Origin: Flavobacterium amnicola
GTDB lineage: Bacteria; Bacteroidota; Bacteroidia; Flavobacteriales; Flavobacteriaceae
Direction: 5' to 3'
DNA: 64,000 bases
NCBI RefSeq assembly: GCF_004122165.1
Contig: NZ_SBKO01000002.1
Span: 434,001 to 498,000 of the forward strand
The stretch's first letter is position 1. The number at the start of each line of letters is the position of its first letter. Position numbers and translations under genes: made by a program. Below are positions 51,273-61,993 of the stretch, piece by piece. The notes beneath the pieces are model-generated. The model was not told where the DNA came from, made no database searches, and saw only the letters and a program-made list of their open reading frames with translations.

Positions 51273-51291
51273 GTATATCAAATTATCAATC

Positions 51292-51651
51292 ATGCAAAAG
51301 TTAACAAATAAGGAAGAAGAGATCATGCAAATTATATGGAAGTTAAAAAAAGCTTTCGTAAAAGATGTTATGGCCGAAATAAAAGACGACCAACCTCATT
51401 ACAATACGCTTTCTACTATAATTAGAAATCTTGAAGAAAAAGGCTTTGTGTCTCACAATGCTTATGGCAATACCCATCAATATTTTCCTGTAGTACAAAT
51501 AGAAGAGTATCGCGAGAAATTCATGAATACAGCCATTGAAAATTATTTCAATAGTTCGTACAAAAATTTAGTTTCTTTTTTCGCAGAAGAAGATAAAATA
51601 TCGGCAGAAGAACTACGAGAAATTTTAGAGATAATCGAGAAAAAACACTAG
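51292..51651 (+). CDS. BlaI/MecI-family repressor
   Basis: The 119-residue winged-helix protein has the BlaI layout: LTNKEEEIMQIIWKLKKAFVKDVMAEI, the recognition helix HYNTLSTIIRNLEEKGFVSH and the wing NTHQYFPVV. The C-terminal helix (FMNTAIENYFNSSYKNLVSFFAEE) dimerises in relatives and carries the cleavage region (here around SFFAEE). It should repress its own promoter until the M56 partner signals, leading to its cleavage. The M56 gene starts one base after its stop. Confidence 0.9.
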   Translation: MQKLTNKEEEIMQIIWKLKKAFVKDVMAEIKDDQPHYNTLSTIIRNLEEKGFVSHNAYGNTHQYFPVVQIEEYREKFMNTAIENYFNSSYKNLVSFFAEEDKISAEELREILEIIEKKH

Positions 51652-51652
51652 C

Positions 51653-53470
51653 ATGGAAGCTATCTTTCTATTTTTCCTTAAAGCCAGCACACTTATCGGT
51701 GTCTATTTTTTAGCGTATTATTTATTATTAAGAAAAGAAACCTTCTTTACTACCAACAGATGGTTTTTATTGGCAGGATTACTGACTTCTGTTTTAATGC
51801 CGCTTTTCTTTATCAAAAAAGTGATTTGGATTGAAAGGAAAGAGCCAACCTTCAATGAAATGGTTCAATATTCAGAATCAGGTGCCGCCATCCCCACACC
51901 AGAAACCTTCAGTATCGATTGGAGTCAAATCTTGATTGCTTGCTATGCTATTGTGGTACTATTTTTAATCATCAAAATTGCAATTAGTCTTTTTTCACTT
52001 TTCAAATTACTAAATAACAAAGAGGTGGAAAAACATGACCGGTTTTCATTGGTCGATTTAAACGAAGATATAGCCCCATTTTCATTCTTCAATTACATTG
52101 TTTATAATTCTAATTATTACACAAACGATGAATTGAGAAGTATTTTGTTGCATGAAAAAATACACAGTCAAGAAAAACATTCTATAGATGTTATGATTGC
52201 CAAATTATTTTGCATTGTGTTTTGGTTCAATCCATTCGTTTGGTTGTACAAAAAAGCCATGATCCAAAATCTAGAATATATCGCAGATCAAAAAGCCTGC
52301 ATACAAATAGACGACCGAAAGGTTTACCAAAAAGCGCTCTTAAAAGCGGTTACTCATCAAAACTGCTTATCAATTACTAATCAATTTTATCAATCATTAA
52401 TCAAAAAACGAATTGTTATGTTAAACAAAAATCAATCACACAAAAAGAATTCATGGAAATACACCATTGTACTTCCGGTATTAGTAGCATTTTTTATTGC
52501 TTTTCAGATTAAAATTATCGCACAAGAAAAACAAAATTCAACTGTCGATAAAGTGAAAGTTTCTTCTCCTACACAAAATGTCACAGAAATGGTGTGGACA
52601 AAAAATAGTTCTGATGAAGAACTAAAAAGAGACATCGAATCCATGAAAAAAGAAGGTGTAAATGTTTCTTATTCTAAACTAAAAAGAAACAGCAAGGGAG
52701 AAATCACAGCGATAAAAGTCGAATTCAAAGACAAAAATGGAAAGGCTGGAGTGAATTATGTGATGAGCGATGAGCCTATTAAACCAATCTACTTAAGAAA
52801 AACGAATGATTACATAGGGTTTGCCACTTCAAGTAAAGCGAGAATCGTCTCCATCAACAAAAAGGATGGAAAACATGAGGAAGAAGAGTACAGTTTTTCA
52901 TTTTCAGATGAAGATGAACTTGCGCCAATTGCTCCTTTAGCCGATCTTGAAATTCCTGAGCCACCAGTACCACCTGTTTATCCTTATAATAATTTAATGG
53001 ACGCACCGAATGCTCCTACTTTCCCAAGAGTTCCGAATGCTCCACGATTTCCATCGGATGTACACGATGAAAAATCGATGGCTGCCTTTGAAAAAGAAAT
53101 GGCTGTATTTGAGAAAAAAATGAAACTAGCGGAAAAAGAATTTGAAGCTAAAATGGAAATTTTCGAAAAAGAAATGAATGAAAATGATCCAAAGATGAAA
53201 AACTTCGAAAAGGAAATGGAGAAGTTTGAAGAAGCGATGGAAAAATACCAAGAACGTTATCAAGAGCAATTTCAGAATCGCCGTGAAATCGAAATTGAAA
53301 AAAGAGAAGCTATTAGAGATGCGCAACGTGAAGCACAACAAGAAGCCGCATATGCCAGAAGAGAAGCACAACAAGCCAGAAAAGAAGCGATGAAAGCACG
53401 TGAAGAGGCACTTAAAGATGCCGAAGCTGCCAGAAAAGACGCAATTAAAGAAAGAAAAAACAGAGAATAG
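51653..53470 (+). CDS. M56-family BlaR1-like membrane metalloprotease with long periplasmic tail
   Basis: The 605-residue protein has about four membrane helices (residues 5-27, 35-58, 85-115 and 264-290). Between the third and fourth lies the M56 zinc site: HEKIHSQEKHS (HExxH near 166) and ADQKACIQ (the following Asp/Glu helix). In BlaR1/MecR1, this protease cleaves the repressor when a sensor domain binds a beta-lactam. Here no penicillin-binding sensor is present: the tail after residue 290 holds a ~90-residue domain (about 310-395; SKLKRNSKGEITAIKVEFKD), a proline-rich linker (IPEPPVPPVYPYNN) and a long charged Glu/Lys/Arg helix. The same domain occurs in the next gene. Confidence 0.88.
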   Translation: MEAIFLFFLKASTLIGVYFLAYYLLLRKETFFTTNRWFLLAGLLTSVLMPLFFIKKVIWIERKEPTFNEMVQYSESGAAIPTPETFSIDWSQILIACYAIVVLFLIIKIAISLFSLFKLLNNKEVEKHDRFSLVDLNEDIAPFSFFNYIVYNSNYYTNDELRSILLHEKIHSQEKHSIDVMIAKLFCIVFWFNPFVWLYKKAMIQNLEYIADQKACIQIDDRKVYQKALLKAVTHQNCLSITNQFYQSLIKKRIVMLNKNQSHKKNSWKYTIVLPVLVAFFIAFQIKIIAQEKQNSTVDKVKVSSPTQNVTEMVWTKNSSDEELKRDIESMKKEGVNVSYSKLKRNSKGEITAIKVEFKDKNGKAGVNYVMSDEPIKPIYLRKTNDYIGFATSSKARIVSINKKDGKHEEEEYSFSFSDEDELAPIAPLADLEIPEPPVPPVYPYNNLMDAPNAPTFPRVPNAPRFPSDVHDEKSMAAFEKEMAVFEKKMKLAEKEFEAKMEIFEKEMNENDPKMKNFEKEMEKFEEAMEKYQERYQEQFQNRREIEIEKREAIRDAQREAQQEAAYARREAQQARKEAMKAREEALKDAEAARKDAIKERKNRE

Positions 53471-53492
53471 TTATACCCTAAAATCATCAATC

Positions 53493-53527
53493 AAAAAGAC
53501 TATCACAAAAAATGGTAGTCTTTTTTA
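53493..53527 (+). terminator. Terminator of the BlaI/M56 operon
   Basis: AGACTATCA and TGGTAGTCT pair around a 7-base A-rich loop (one G-U), followed by six T. Confidence 0.8.
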
Positions 53528-53695
53528 TTATTTTTTACAGAAATCCTTTTGGTTTCTTATCAAACGAATTACTATAAGTAGCGTTCCAAAAATCAGCCAT
53601 GCAATTATTGATAAACACTGCCAAAAACCAAGTATTGCTCCCTTAAAAAAAAGTTAATTAACAAATTGCTAATATTTTTAAATTTAGAAAAAATA

Positions 53696-53703
53696 TAAAT
53701 TTG
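53696..53703 (+). promoter_or_regulatory. Promoter -7 box of the M56-tail paralogue gene
   Basis: TAAATTTG is an exact TAnnTTTG match. Its TTG (53701-53703) imitates a start codon; the real ATG is at 53731. A small palindrome GTTAATTAAC lies at 53653-53662. The blaI-type dyad is not repeated here. Confidence 0.55.
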
Positions 53704-53730
53704 ATTTCATTAATTAAAAAATTACAAATC

Positions 53731-54582
53731 ATGAAAACAAATCTAAAAACATCCATTTTTGTATTTGTATCTTTTATAGTTTTTACTGCTGTGGGGGCAC
53801 AAAACAAAATAGCAAAAAAAGAAACAAAAAACGCGAATACCATTACAATGCGTTGGGACAAAAATACTCCTGAGCAAGAAATGAATGATGACATCAAAGC
53901 CTTAAAAGAAGCTGGTGTTACGGTGAAATATTCTAATCTGAAAAGAAATAAAGAAGGTCAAATCACTTCTTTAAAAATAGAATATAAAGATGAAGAAGGA
54001 AATACGGGTTCTCAAGAATATAATGGAACCTCTCCTATCGCCGATATCTATTTATTTAAAGATGGAAATCAAACAGGATTTGGTCAGAACACTACTAATA
54101 ACCGTATCGCTTTTCAAGATTTTGATTGGAATTTTGACAAAGAAAATGCCTTTGGATTTAAACAAGGTGGCTCCCAAAAGTCAAAAATTATTATAAAAAA
54201 AGACGGAAAAGATCCTTTAATAATTGAAGATGGAGAAGTTATTAAAGGAGCAGAAGGATATTCGGAAGAAGAAATCAATAAAATTAAAAAAGACCAAAAA
54301 TTTGGATTAGGGGAAAACAATTCTTTTCAGTTTAATTTCAATTCTGATGATTTAAACAAAATGCAAGAGCAAATGAAAATTCAAATGGAAAGATTGAAAC
54401 CGGGAGCTACGGAATTTATGTGGAAAGAAAACGATACTGACACTACCGATCCCGATTACAAAAAAGCAAAAGAGGAAATGCTGAAAGCGAAAGAAGAAAT
54501 GCAAAAAGCACGAGAAGAACTTGAAAAGTCAAGACAAGAAATGCAAAAAGCAAAATCGGAGCTTAAAATGAGAAAAGCCTAA
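53731..54582 (+). CDS. Exported protein sharing the M56 periplasmic domain
   Basis: About 283 residues with a signal peptide (SIFVFVSFIVFTAVGAQ). Residues about 39-125 match the tail domain of the neighbouring M56 protein: both show W-x-KN near the start, then KEAGVTVKYSNLKRN or KKEGVNVSYSKLKRN, then KIEYKDEEGNTG or KVEFKDKNGKAG. It ends in a charged helix (KKAKEEMLKAKEEMQKAREE), again like the M56 tail. I infer a secreted partner, competitor or signal protein of the M56 sensor. It has its own promoter and terminator. The domain has no name I can give. Confidence 0.78.
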   Translation: MKTNLKTSIFVFVSFIVFTAVGAQNKIAKKETKNANTITMRWDKNTPEQEMNDDIKALKEAGVTVKYSNLKRNKEGQITSLKIEYKDEEGNTGSQEYNGTSPIADIYLFKDGNQTGFGQNTTNNRIAFQDFDWNFDKENAFGFKQGGSQKSKIIIKKDGKDPLIIEDGEVIKGAEGYSEEEINKIKKDQKFGLGENNSFQFNFNSDDLNKMQEQMKIQMERLKPGATEFMWKENDTDTTDPDYKKAKEEMLKAKEEMQKAREELEKSRQEMQKAKSELKMRKA

Positions 54583-54587
54583 AAGTA

Positions 54588-54611
54588 AAGACTGCAAATC
54601 GCAGTCTTTTT
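54588..54611 (+). terminator. Terminator after the M56-tail paralogue gene
   Basis: AGACTGC and GCAGTCT around AAATC, followed by T-run. Confidence 0.85.
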
Positions 54612-54636
54612 TTATATTTACAAAAATAAAAGATGT

Positions 54637-54780
54637 ATGTACAAGATATTAGCTAAACTAAACAAACTGATCTTGCCTAGTTTTTCGAAACAACGATTGG
54701 ATTTAGCCAAAGCAAAGAAATGGCAAATGGCAATAATTGGGTGGAGATATTTCGTAACTACCAAGGCGTTAGGCAATTAA
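54637..54780 (+). CDS. Small basic protein of 47 residues, conserved in flavobacteria
   Basis: A short open frame reads MYKILAKLNKLILPSF, then SKQRLDLAKAKKWQMA, then IIGWRYFVTTKALGN and stop. The protein is basic and helical, with no signal peptide. I recall very similar short proteins (N-K-x-x-LPS, D-L-x-KA, IGWR-Y-VT) next to many flavobacterial genes, sometimes mislabelled SsrA-binding protein; this is from memory and not a search. It is too short for most gene finders. A terminator precedes it and the tRNA-Arg promoter follows after 41 bases. Confidence 0.7.
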   Translation: MYKILAKLNKLILPSFSKQRLDLAKAKKWQMAIIGWRYFVTTKALGN

Positions 54781-54821
54781 TTTTGAGTTAAAAATTTAAT
54801 CATTAATTTTTAAATTCTTAT

Positions 54822-54851
54822 TTGCATATTAATCAAATATGCCTATATTTG
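54822..54851 (+). promoter_or_regulatory. Promoter of tRNA-Arg
   Basis: TTG (54822-54824), 19-base spacer and TATATTTG (54844-54851): a textbook Bacteroidetes promoter, 44 bases before the mature tRNA. Confidence 0.8.
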
Positions 54852-54895
54852 CACCCGCAATCAGCAAGATATTTTCTTCCGATTACAAACAAAAT

Positions 54896-54969
54896 GGCCT
54901 CGTGGCGCAACTGAATAGCGCATCTGATTACGGCTCAGAAGGTTACTGGTTTGAATCCAGTCGAGGTCA
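54896..54969 (+). tRNA. tRNA-Arg, anticodon ACG
   Basis: The 74-base cloverleaf has acceptor arms GGCCTCG / CGAGGTC (one G-U pair), anticodon stem TCTGA/TCAGA with loop TTACGGC (anticodon ACG), and a T-arm loop TTTGAATC. ACG is normally edited to ICG by TadA and reads CGU, CGC and CGA. The CCA end is not encoded. A strong terminator starts 2 bases later. Confidence 0.95.
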
Positions 54970-54970
54970 C

Positions 54971-55001
54971 AAAAAGCCCACCAAATGGTGGGCTTTTTTT
55001 T
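54971..55001 (+). terminator. Terminator of tRNA-Arg
   Basis: AAAAAGCCCACCA pairs with TGGTGGGCTTTTT, followed by more T. The GCCCACC/GGTGGGC stem is reused at 57846-57878. Confidence 0.9.
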
Positions 55002-55073
55002 ATTTATAGCTCTTTCAATCATTCATCTATATATCTGATTTTTAGCTATATTTACATTCTTAAACATTTTTTT

Positions 55074-57455
55074 GTGAGCATTGAAAAGAAAATAACAGCT
55101 TTAATCAGTTGGTTTTTGTCACGTCCAAAAGCTTCAGGGTTTATTGTTTTTATTTCTCTATTTACATTCTTCAGTACAATACTATTCTTCAAATACCAGT
55201 CTTTACGACAAAATGAACAACACGAAATGGAAAGTATCCTGGGTGTTGTTAAAAGAAATATTGAGCAAAATTTAAAAAATAATTATACCGCCACTATCAC
55301 TTTAGCCCTCAGTATTGATGATAATGGAAATCCTAAAAATTTTGAACAAATTGCGCAACAAATTTTATCGAATAACAATTATATAGATGCCGTACAATTA
55401 GTTCCTAATGGTGTCATAAAATATACGTATCCAACAAAAGGTAATGAAGCAGCTATGAATTTTGACATTCTTCATAGTCCATTGCATCGCCAAGCTGCCT
55501 TAAAAGCTATTAAAACAAAATCTATTTATTTCTCAGGTCCAGTTCAATTAAAACAAGGAGGTTTCGGTGTTGTTGGTCGTTTGCCCATCTTTAAAAAAGA
55601 TAAATTTTGGGGCTTTTCTGCAGTAATTGTAAAATTCAAAACACTTATAAAATCTACAGGAATACCCTCTTTTAAAAAAGGAAAATTCTACTTTCAATTA
55701 TCAAAAATAAACCCACTTACAAACAAGGAAGAGTTTTTTCTTGAAAACAAATCCGATTTAAAAGAGAAAAACTTTAAAAAAGTAGAAATTCCTGAAGGCG
55801 ATTGGACATTGTACATCATTCCAAAAGAAACCAATCATTTACTGAGCTTTTCCCCTCTTATAGGTATTGCCTTTTTATTAAGTTCGCTTTGCGGAATTTT
55901 TACCACTACCCTTCTTAGAAGACCTTCCGAATTACAGCAATTAGTCGAAAAGCAGACCCGGAAAATTGCTGAAAGTGAATTTTTGTTCAAATCCATTTTT
56001 GAACACGCCGGATTAGGAATTATTCACACCAATTCTAATGACGGAACCTTTATTGAGACCAATGATAAATTTTGTGAATTAATCGGATACAGTCAAGAGG
56101 AAATTAAGGAGATGAATTTCATGATGATTACCCATCCAGACGATTTAGGGGAAGATCTGGAAAACATGAAAAAACTTCGTAAAGGAGAAATTGACCAATT
56201 TTCGATGGAAAAACGTTATTTTCACAAAAATGGAAATATAATTTGGGCCCGAATTACCATTTCGCCTTTGTGGAAAGCAAATGATAGTTCCAATAGCCAT
56301 ATTGCCATTATTGAAGACATTTCAAAAAGAAAAGAAACCGAAAAAGAAATTTTAGAATCCAAGCAAAAAGTCAATGACATTATTGATAGTATTGATGGTA
56401 TAGTTTGGGAAGGTGGTTCGAAAGAGCCTGGAGTGAACTTTGTGAGTAAAAAAGCCGAAGCTATTTTAGGCTATACGCCCGAAGAATGGATTGCTGATAA
56501 AATGTTTTGGAGAAAAATGATTCATCCCGATGATCGAGACTGGGTAGTGGAATACAGTGATAAATGTGCCCACAATCAAACTCCTTTCGACTTTGAATAC
56601 CGAATGATTCATAAAAACGGAAATGTTGTTTGGGTGCGCGATATTGTGAGTGTTTATCGTACTGAACAAAATTCGACTCGATTTAGAGGGATTTTGATTG
56701 ATATTACCAAATCGAAACAATTCGAAATTGATTTGAATAATTCCTTAAAATTAGTCACCGAACAAAATAAACGATTGTTGAATTTTTCACACATCGTTTC
56801 TCATAATTTACGTTCCCACACCAGTAATATTGAATCGTTAATCAACTTAATTGAAATTAGCGAAGACGAAAACGAAAGAAATGAAATGCTCAGTTTATTA
56901 AAATCGGTTTCGGAAACATTGAGTCAAACGATGAACAACTTAAATGAAGTCGTTTCTATTCAAACCAATATCAATCCTGTTGTTGAACAACTAAATTTGA
57001 ATAAATACATCACCAAAACGATAGAAGTACTGCACAATCAAATCATAAAAAATGAAGTCAAAATAGACAATTCCGTTTCCGATACTACAACCATTTATTT
57101 CAATCCGGCTTATCTAGAAAGTATATTGTTAAATTTTCTTTCAAACTCTATTCGATATCGCCATCCTGATAAAAAACCTGAAATTAAATTGCGTTCCTAT
57201 TCCGAAAACAATTATATTGTGCTTGAAATTTCAGATAATGGTATTGGCATTGATTTGAAAAAGAACGGGAAAAAATTATTTGGTTTATATAAAACATTTA
57301 CCAAAAACATTGAATCACGAGGTATTGGTCTCTTTATCACTAAAAATCAAGTGGATACCATGAAAGGAAAAATTGAAGTCGAAAGTACATTAAACGAAGG
57401 GACAACATTCAAAATATATTTTAACAATGCCGCTAAAGAAAATTTACATCATTGA
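55074..57455 (+). CDS. CHASE-PAS-PAS sensor histidine kinase
   Basis: The 793-residue membrane sensor has, in order: membrane helix 1 (about 24-43), an extracytoplasmic CHASE domain (about 55-210; FSGPVQLKQGGFGVVGRLPIF), helix 2 (about 259-281), PAS1 (about 303-410; FKSIFEHAGLGIIHT), PAS2 (about 430-550; ILGYTPEEWIADKMFW), a phosphoacceptor helix FSHIVSHNLRSHTSNIE (His near 577) and the ATPase domain with the N box LNFLSNSIRYRHPD, DNGIGID and RGIGLFITK. The start is taken as GTG 55074, since the frame upstream runs through the tRNA and terminator. It overlaps the response regulator gene by 29 bases. Confidence 0.9.
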   Translation: MSIEKKITALISWFLSRPKASGFIVFISLFTFFSTILFFKYQSLRQNEQHEMESILGVVKRNIEQNLKNNYTATITLALSIDDNGNPKNFEQIAQQILSNNNYIDAVQLVPNGVIKYTYPTKGNEAAMNFDILHSPLHRQAALKAIKTKSIYFSGPVQLKQGGFGVVGRLPIFKKDKFWGFSAVIVKFKTLIKSTGIPSFKKGKFYFQLSKINPLTNKEEFFLENKSDLKEKNFKKVEIPEGDWTLYIIPKETNHLLSFSPLIGIAFLLSSLCGIFTTTLLRRPSELQQLVEKQTRKIAESEFLFKSIFEHAGLGIIHTNSNDGTFIETNDKFCELIGYSQEEIKEMNFMMITHPDDLGEDLENMKKLRKGEIDQFSMEKRYFHKNGNIIWARITISPLWKANDSSNSHIAIIEDISKRKETEKEILESKQKVNDIIDSIDGIVWEGGSKEPGVNFVSKKAEAILGYTPEEWIADKMFWRKMIHPDDRDWVVEYSDKCAHNQTPFDFEYRMIHKNGNVVWVRDIVSVYRTEQNSTRFRGILIDITKSKQFEIDLNNSLKLVTEQNKRLLNFSHIVSHNLRSHTSNIESLINLIEISEDENERNEMLSLLKSVSETLSQTMNNLNEVVSIQTNINPVVEQLNLNKYITKTIEVLHNQIIKNEVKIDNSVSDTTTIYFNPAYLESILLNFLSNSIRYRHPDKKPEIKLRSYSENNYIVLEISDNGIGIDLKKNGKKLFGLYKTFTKNIESRGIGLFITKNQVDTMKGKIEVESTLNEGTTFKIYFNNAAKENLHH

Positions 57456-57810
57456 CGATGATCCAATTTACAAATTAGTAACGCAAAAGCTAATTGGTAA
57501 AACCAACCTTTTTAGTGAGCCAAAAGAATTCAACAATGGTAATGAAGCGATTACGTATTTTGAAGCGACCACTGATTTACCCGACATTCTACTGCTTGAC
57601 TTAGAAATGCCCGAAATGGATGGTTGGGAATTTTTAGACGAATTTTGCAAACTGAAGAAAAAAATAGACAAACAAAGTACCGTTTATATTGCCAGCTCTT
57701 CTATTGCCTTGGAAGACAAATTAAAAGCTCAAAAATATGAATGTGTCAGAGATTTTTTGAGCAAGCCAATTAACTTGGATAAATTACAGAAAATAGCAGA
57801 AGAAGATTAG
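57427..57810 (+). CDS. Single-domain (CheY-like) response regulator
   Basis: The 127-residue receiver domain has the acidic pocket IIDDDP, the phosphoacceptor Asp in LLLDLEMPEMDGWEF, the switch Ser in IASSS and the Lys in FLSKPIN. There is no output domain, so it must signal through protein contacts or a phosphorelay. It overlaps the kinase gene by 29 bases in another frame, so translation is probably coupled, and the kinase is the likely phosphodonor. Confidence 0.92.
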   Translation: MPLKKIYIIDDDPIYKLVTQKLIGKTNLFSEPKEFNNGNEAITYFEATTDLPDILLLDLEMPEMDGWEFLDEFCKLKKKIDKQSTVYIASSSIALEDKLKAQKYECVRDFLSKPINLDKLQKIAEED

Positions 57811-57845
57811 AATTGATACCGAGATTTTTTAATTCAATATAAAAT

Positions 57846-57878
57846 AAAAAAAGCCCACCGTTTGGTGGGCTTTTTTTA
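57846..57878. terminator. Bidirectional terminator between response regulator and permease genes
   Basis: AAAAAGCCCACC and GGTGGGCTTTTT around GTTT; A-run and T-run on both sides serve both converging genes. Confidence 0.9.
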
Positions 57879-57895
57879 TTTTATAAAGTGTTTGA

Positions 57896-59569
57896 TTATT
57901 TTTTAATCAATTTACTGTTTCTAAATCCGTAGGTGAAATACACTACTAAACCAACTAATAACCAAATTCCAAACCATTTCCAATTAGAAACGGCCATTCC
58001 TGTTAACAAATAACAGCACGAAACCAATCCTAATAACGGAATCAACGATAGATTTTTAGTAAATGCTAAAACAGACATTACAATGGTTAAAATGAAGAAC
58101 GCTAACATTGGTAAATTGGCCGCTAAATTTTCAGCAGATAAATCAAATACATTACCAAAAAAATCAGGAACATAAAAATTCACCAATACTGCAGTGCTGA
58201 TTACAATTAAAGGAAATATGAATTTTGAATTTACATAAGGTATTCTGAATTTGCCTTTAGTAGCTCTTTCGGCTAGTTCTGCTTCACTTTGAGGAGAAAG
58301 CATTAATACACCACCACAAACCAAAACAAAGGCAAACAAGGTACCGATTGAAGTAAAATCCAATACAAAATTCTCATCGGTAAAGAAAATAGGAATTCCT
58401 ACTACTAAACCTGTTACAATACTAGCAAAACCAGGTGTTTTATACTTAGGATGGATTTCAGCAAATTTCTTAGGCATTAAACCGTCACGGCTCATGGTCA
58501 TCCAAATACGAGGTTGTCCCATTTGGAAAACCAACATCACACTTGTCATGGCTACCACCGCTGCGATAGAAACTATAAATAACATCCATTTGATTCCTTT
58601 TATCGCAAAAATTTCAGCCAATGGATCGCTAACGCCTAATAAATCATACTTCACCATTCCTGTTAGCACCATCGCTAAGATGATATAGACTATGGTACAA
58701 ATTATAAGAGAGTAAATCATCCCACGTGGTAAATCACGTTGGGGGTTCTCGCTTTCTTCTGCCAAAGTAGATACGGCATCAAAACCGATATAAGCAAAAA
58801 ACACTGCCGAAACACCCGCCATTACTCCTCCGAAACCATTTGGCATAAATGGAGTCCAATTATCAATATCGATATAAAAAGCCCCCACAACAATAACTAA
58901 TACAATAATAATCAACTTAATGTAAACCATTATATTACTTATGTTCTTGGATTCTTTAGTTCCTCTATAAATCAAATAAGTGATTAGCACATTGATCAAC
59001 ACAGCTGGAGCATCAAAAATAATTCTAAGTCCGCCCACAACAGGAGCATTTTGCCACGCCAACATCCCTTCTCCTGCTTTACTTTCGATAAATGCCGCAT
59101 GAGCCGATTTGTAATTAATGGTTAGCCATTCCGGTAAATGAATTCCAAAAGTCTCTAATAAATTGGTAAAATAACCACTCCATGAAAAAGCGATATAGAT
59201 ATTCCCGATTGAATATTCCATTAATAAAGCCCAGCCAATAATCCAAGCGAAAATCTCTCCAAAAGAAACATAGGCATAAGTGTAAGCACTTCCTGAAACT
59301 GGGACACGAGAAGCAAATTCAGCATAACACATGGCGGTAAAACCACAAGCAATGGCACACATTACATAGAGTAAAATAACCCCAGGTCCACCTGAAAAAC
59401 AAGCATTACCAATTGCCGAAAAAGTTCCTCCTCCGATAATTGCAGCTATCCCAAAAAACGTTAAATCCTTTACATTCAACACCTTATTAAGACCTGAATG
59501 TTCTCCGTCCCCACCTTGCTGCAATATTGTTCCTAACGGTTTTTTTCTAAATAAACTTAAAAATGACAT
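57896..59569 (-). CDS. APC-superfamily amino acid permease
   Basis: The 557-residue protein has 12 or more membrane helices. The N-terminal KVLNVKDLTFFGIAAIIGGGTFSAIG is the substrate-binding first helix of APC permeases (G-x-G in the unwound part), followed by GFTAMCYAEFASRVPVSGSAYTYAYVSFGE and FFAYIGFDAVSTLAEESENPQRDLPRGM. The long form resembles the cationic amino acid (CAT) group, such as Bacillus YfnA. The exact substrate is unknown. ATG 59569 is used because the promoter box lies between it and the upstream TTG. Confidence 0.9.
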   Translation of the reverse strand: MSFLSLFRKKPLGTILQQGGDGEHSGLNKVLNVKDLTFFGIAAIIGGGTFSAIGNACFSGGPGVILLYVMCAIACGFTAMCYAEFASRVPVSGSAYTYAYVSFGEIFAWIIGWALLMEYSIGNIYIAFSWSGYFTNLLETFGIHLPEWLTINYKSAHAAFIESKAGEGMLAWQNAPVVGGLRIIFDAPAVLINVLITYLIYRGTKESKNISNIMVYIKLIIIVLVIVVGAFYIDIDNWTPFMPNGFGGVMAGVSAVFFAYIGFDAVSTLAEESENPQRDLPRGMIYSLIICTIVYIILAMVLTGMVKYDLLGVSDPLAEIFAIKGIKWMLFIVSIAAVVAMTSVMLVFQMGQPRIWMTMSRDGLMPKKFAEIHPKYKTPGFASIVTGLVVGIPIFFTDENFVLDFTSIGTLFAFVLVCGGVLMLSPQSEAELAERATKGKFRIPYVNSKFIFPLIVISTAVLVNFYVPDFFGNVFDLSAENLAANLPMLAFFILTIVMSVLAFTKNLSLIPLLGLVSCCYLLTGMAVSNWKWFGIWLLVGLVVYFTYGFRNSKLIKK

Positions 59570-59602
59570 ATAATTTGTTTGGTTATTGTTAGTTAAAGCC
59601 AA

Positions 59603-59610
59603 CAAATATA
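59603..59610 (-). promoter_or_regulatory. Promoter -7 box of the permease gene
   Basis: TATATTTG on the minus strand, exact TAnnTTTG match, 34 bases before the ATG. Confidence 0.55.
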
Positions 59611-59664
59611 TAAAACTTGGCAAATAAATAGTTTTTTTATTGGCTTTTACTTAATTCTTCTAAA

Positions 59665-59697
59665 CTAAAAAGGTAGCCTATTACCAGACTACCTTTA
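59665..59697 (-). terminator. Terminator of katG
   Basis: AAAGGTAG and CTACCTTT (59669-59676 and 59689-59696) around a 12-base loop; on the minus strand the stem runs into TTTTT. Confidence 0.75.
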
Positions 59698-59720
59698 AGG
59701 GTATTATTGTTTTTGGATAT

Positions 59721-61931
<2,211 letters not shown>

Positions 61932-61993
61932 TTAATATTCTTTCAATTGAAATACTAATTTACTCAATATTCTCTATGAATTTTAGTTTTAAA

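Noticed and set aside
53400..53657. 85-residue frame over the end of the M56 gene
   Set aside because: It is out of phase with the M56 coding sequence, crosses the terminator at 53493-53527 and encodes a Lys/Ser-rich sequence without domain features.
54951..55073. N-terminal extension of the histidine kinase frame
   Set aside because: It begins inside tRNA-Arg and runs through the tRNA terminator; GTG 55074 directly before the charged/hydrophobic N-terminus is more credible.
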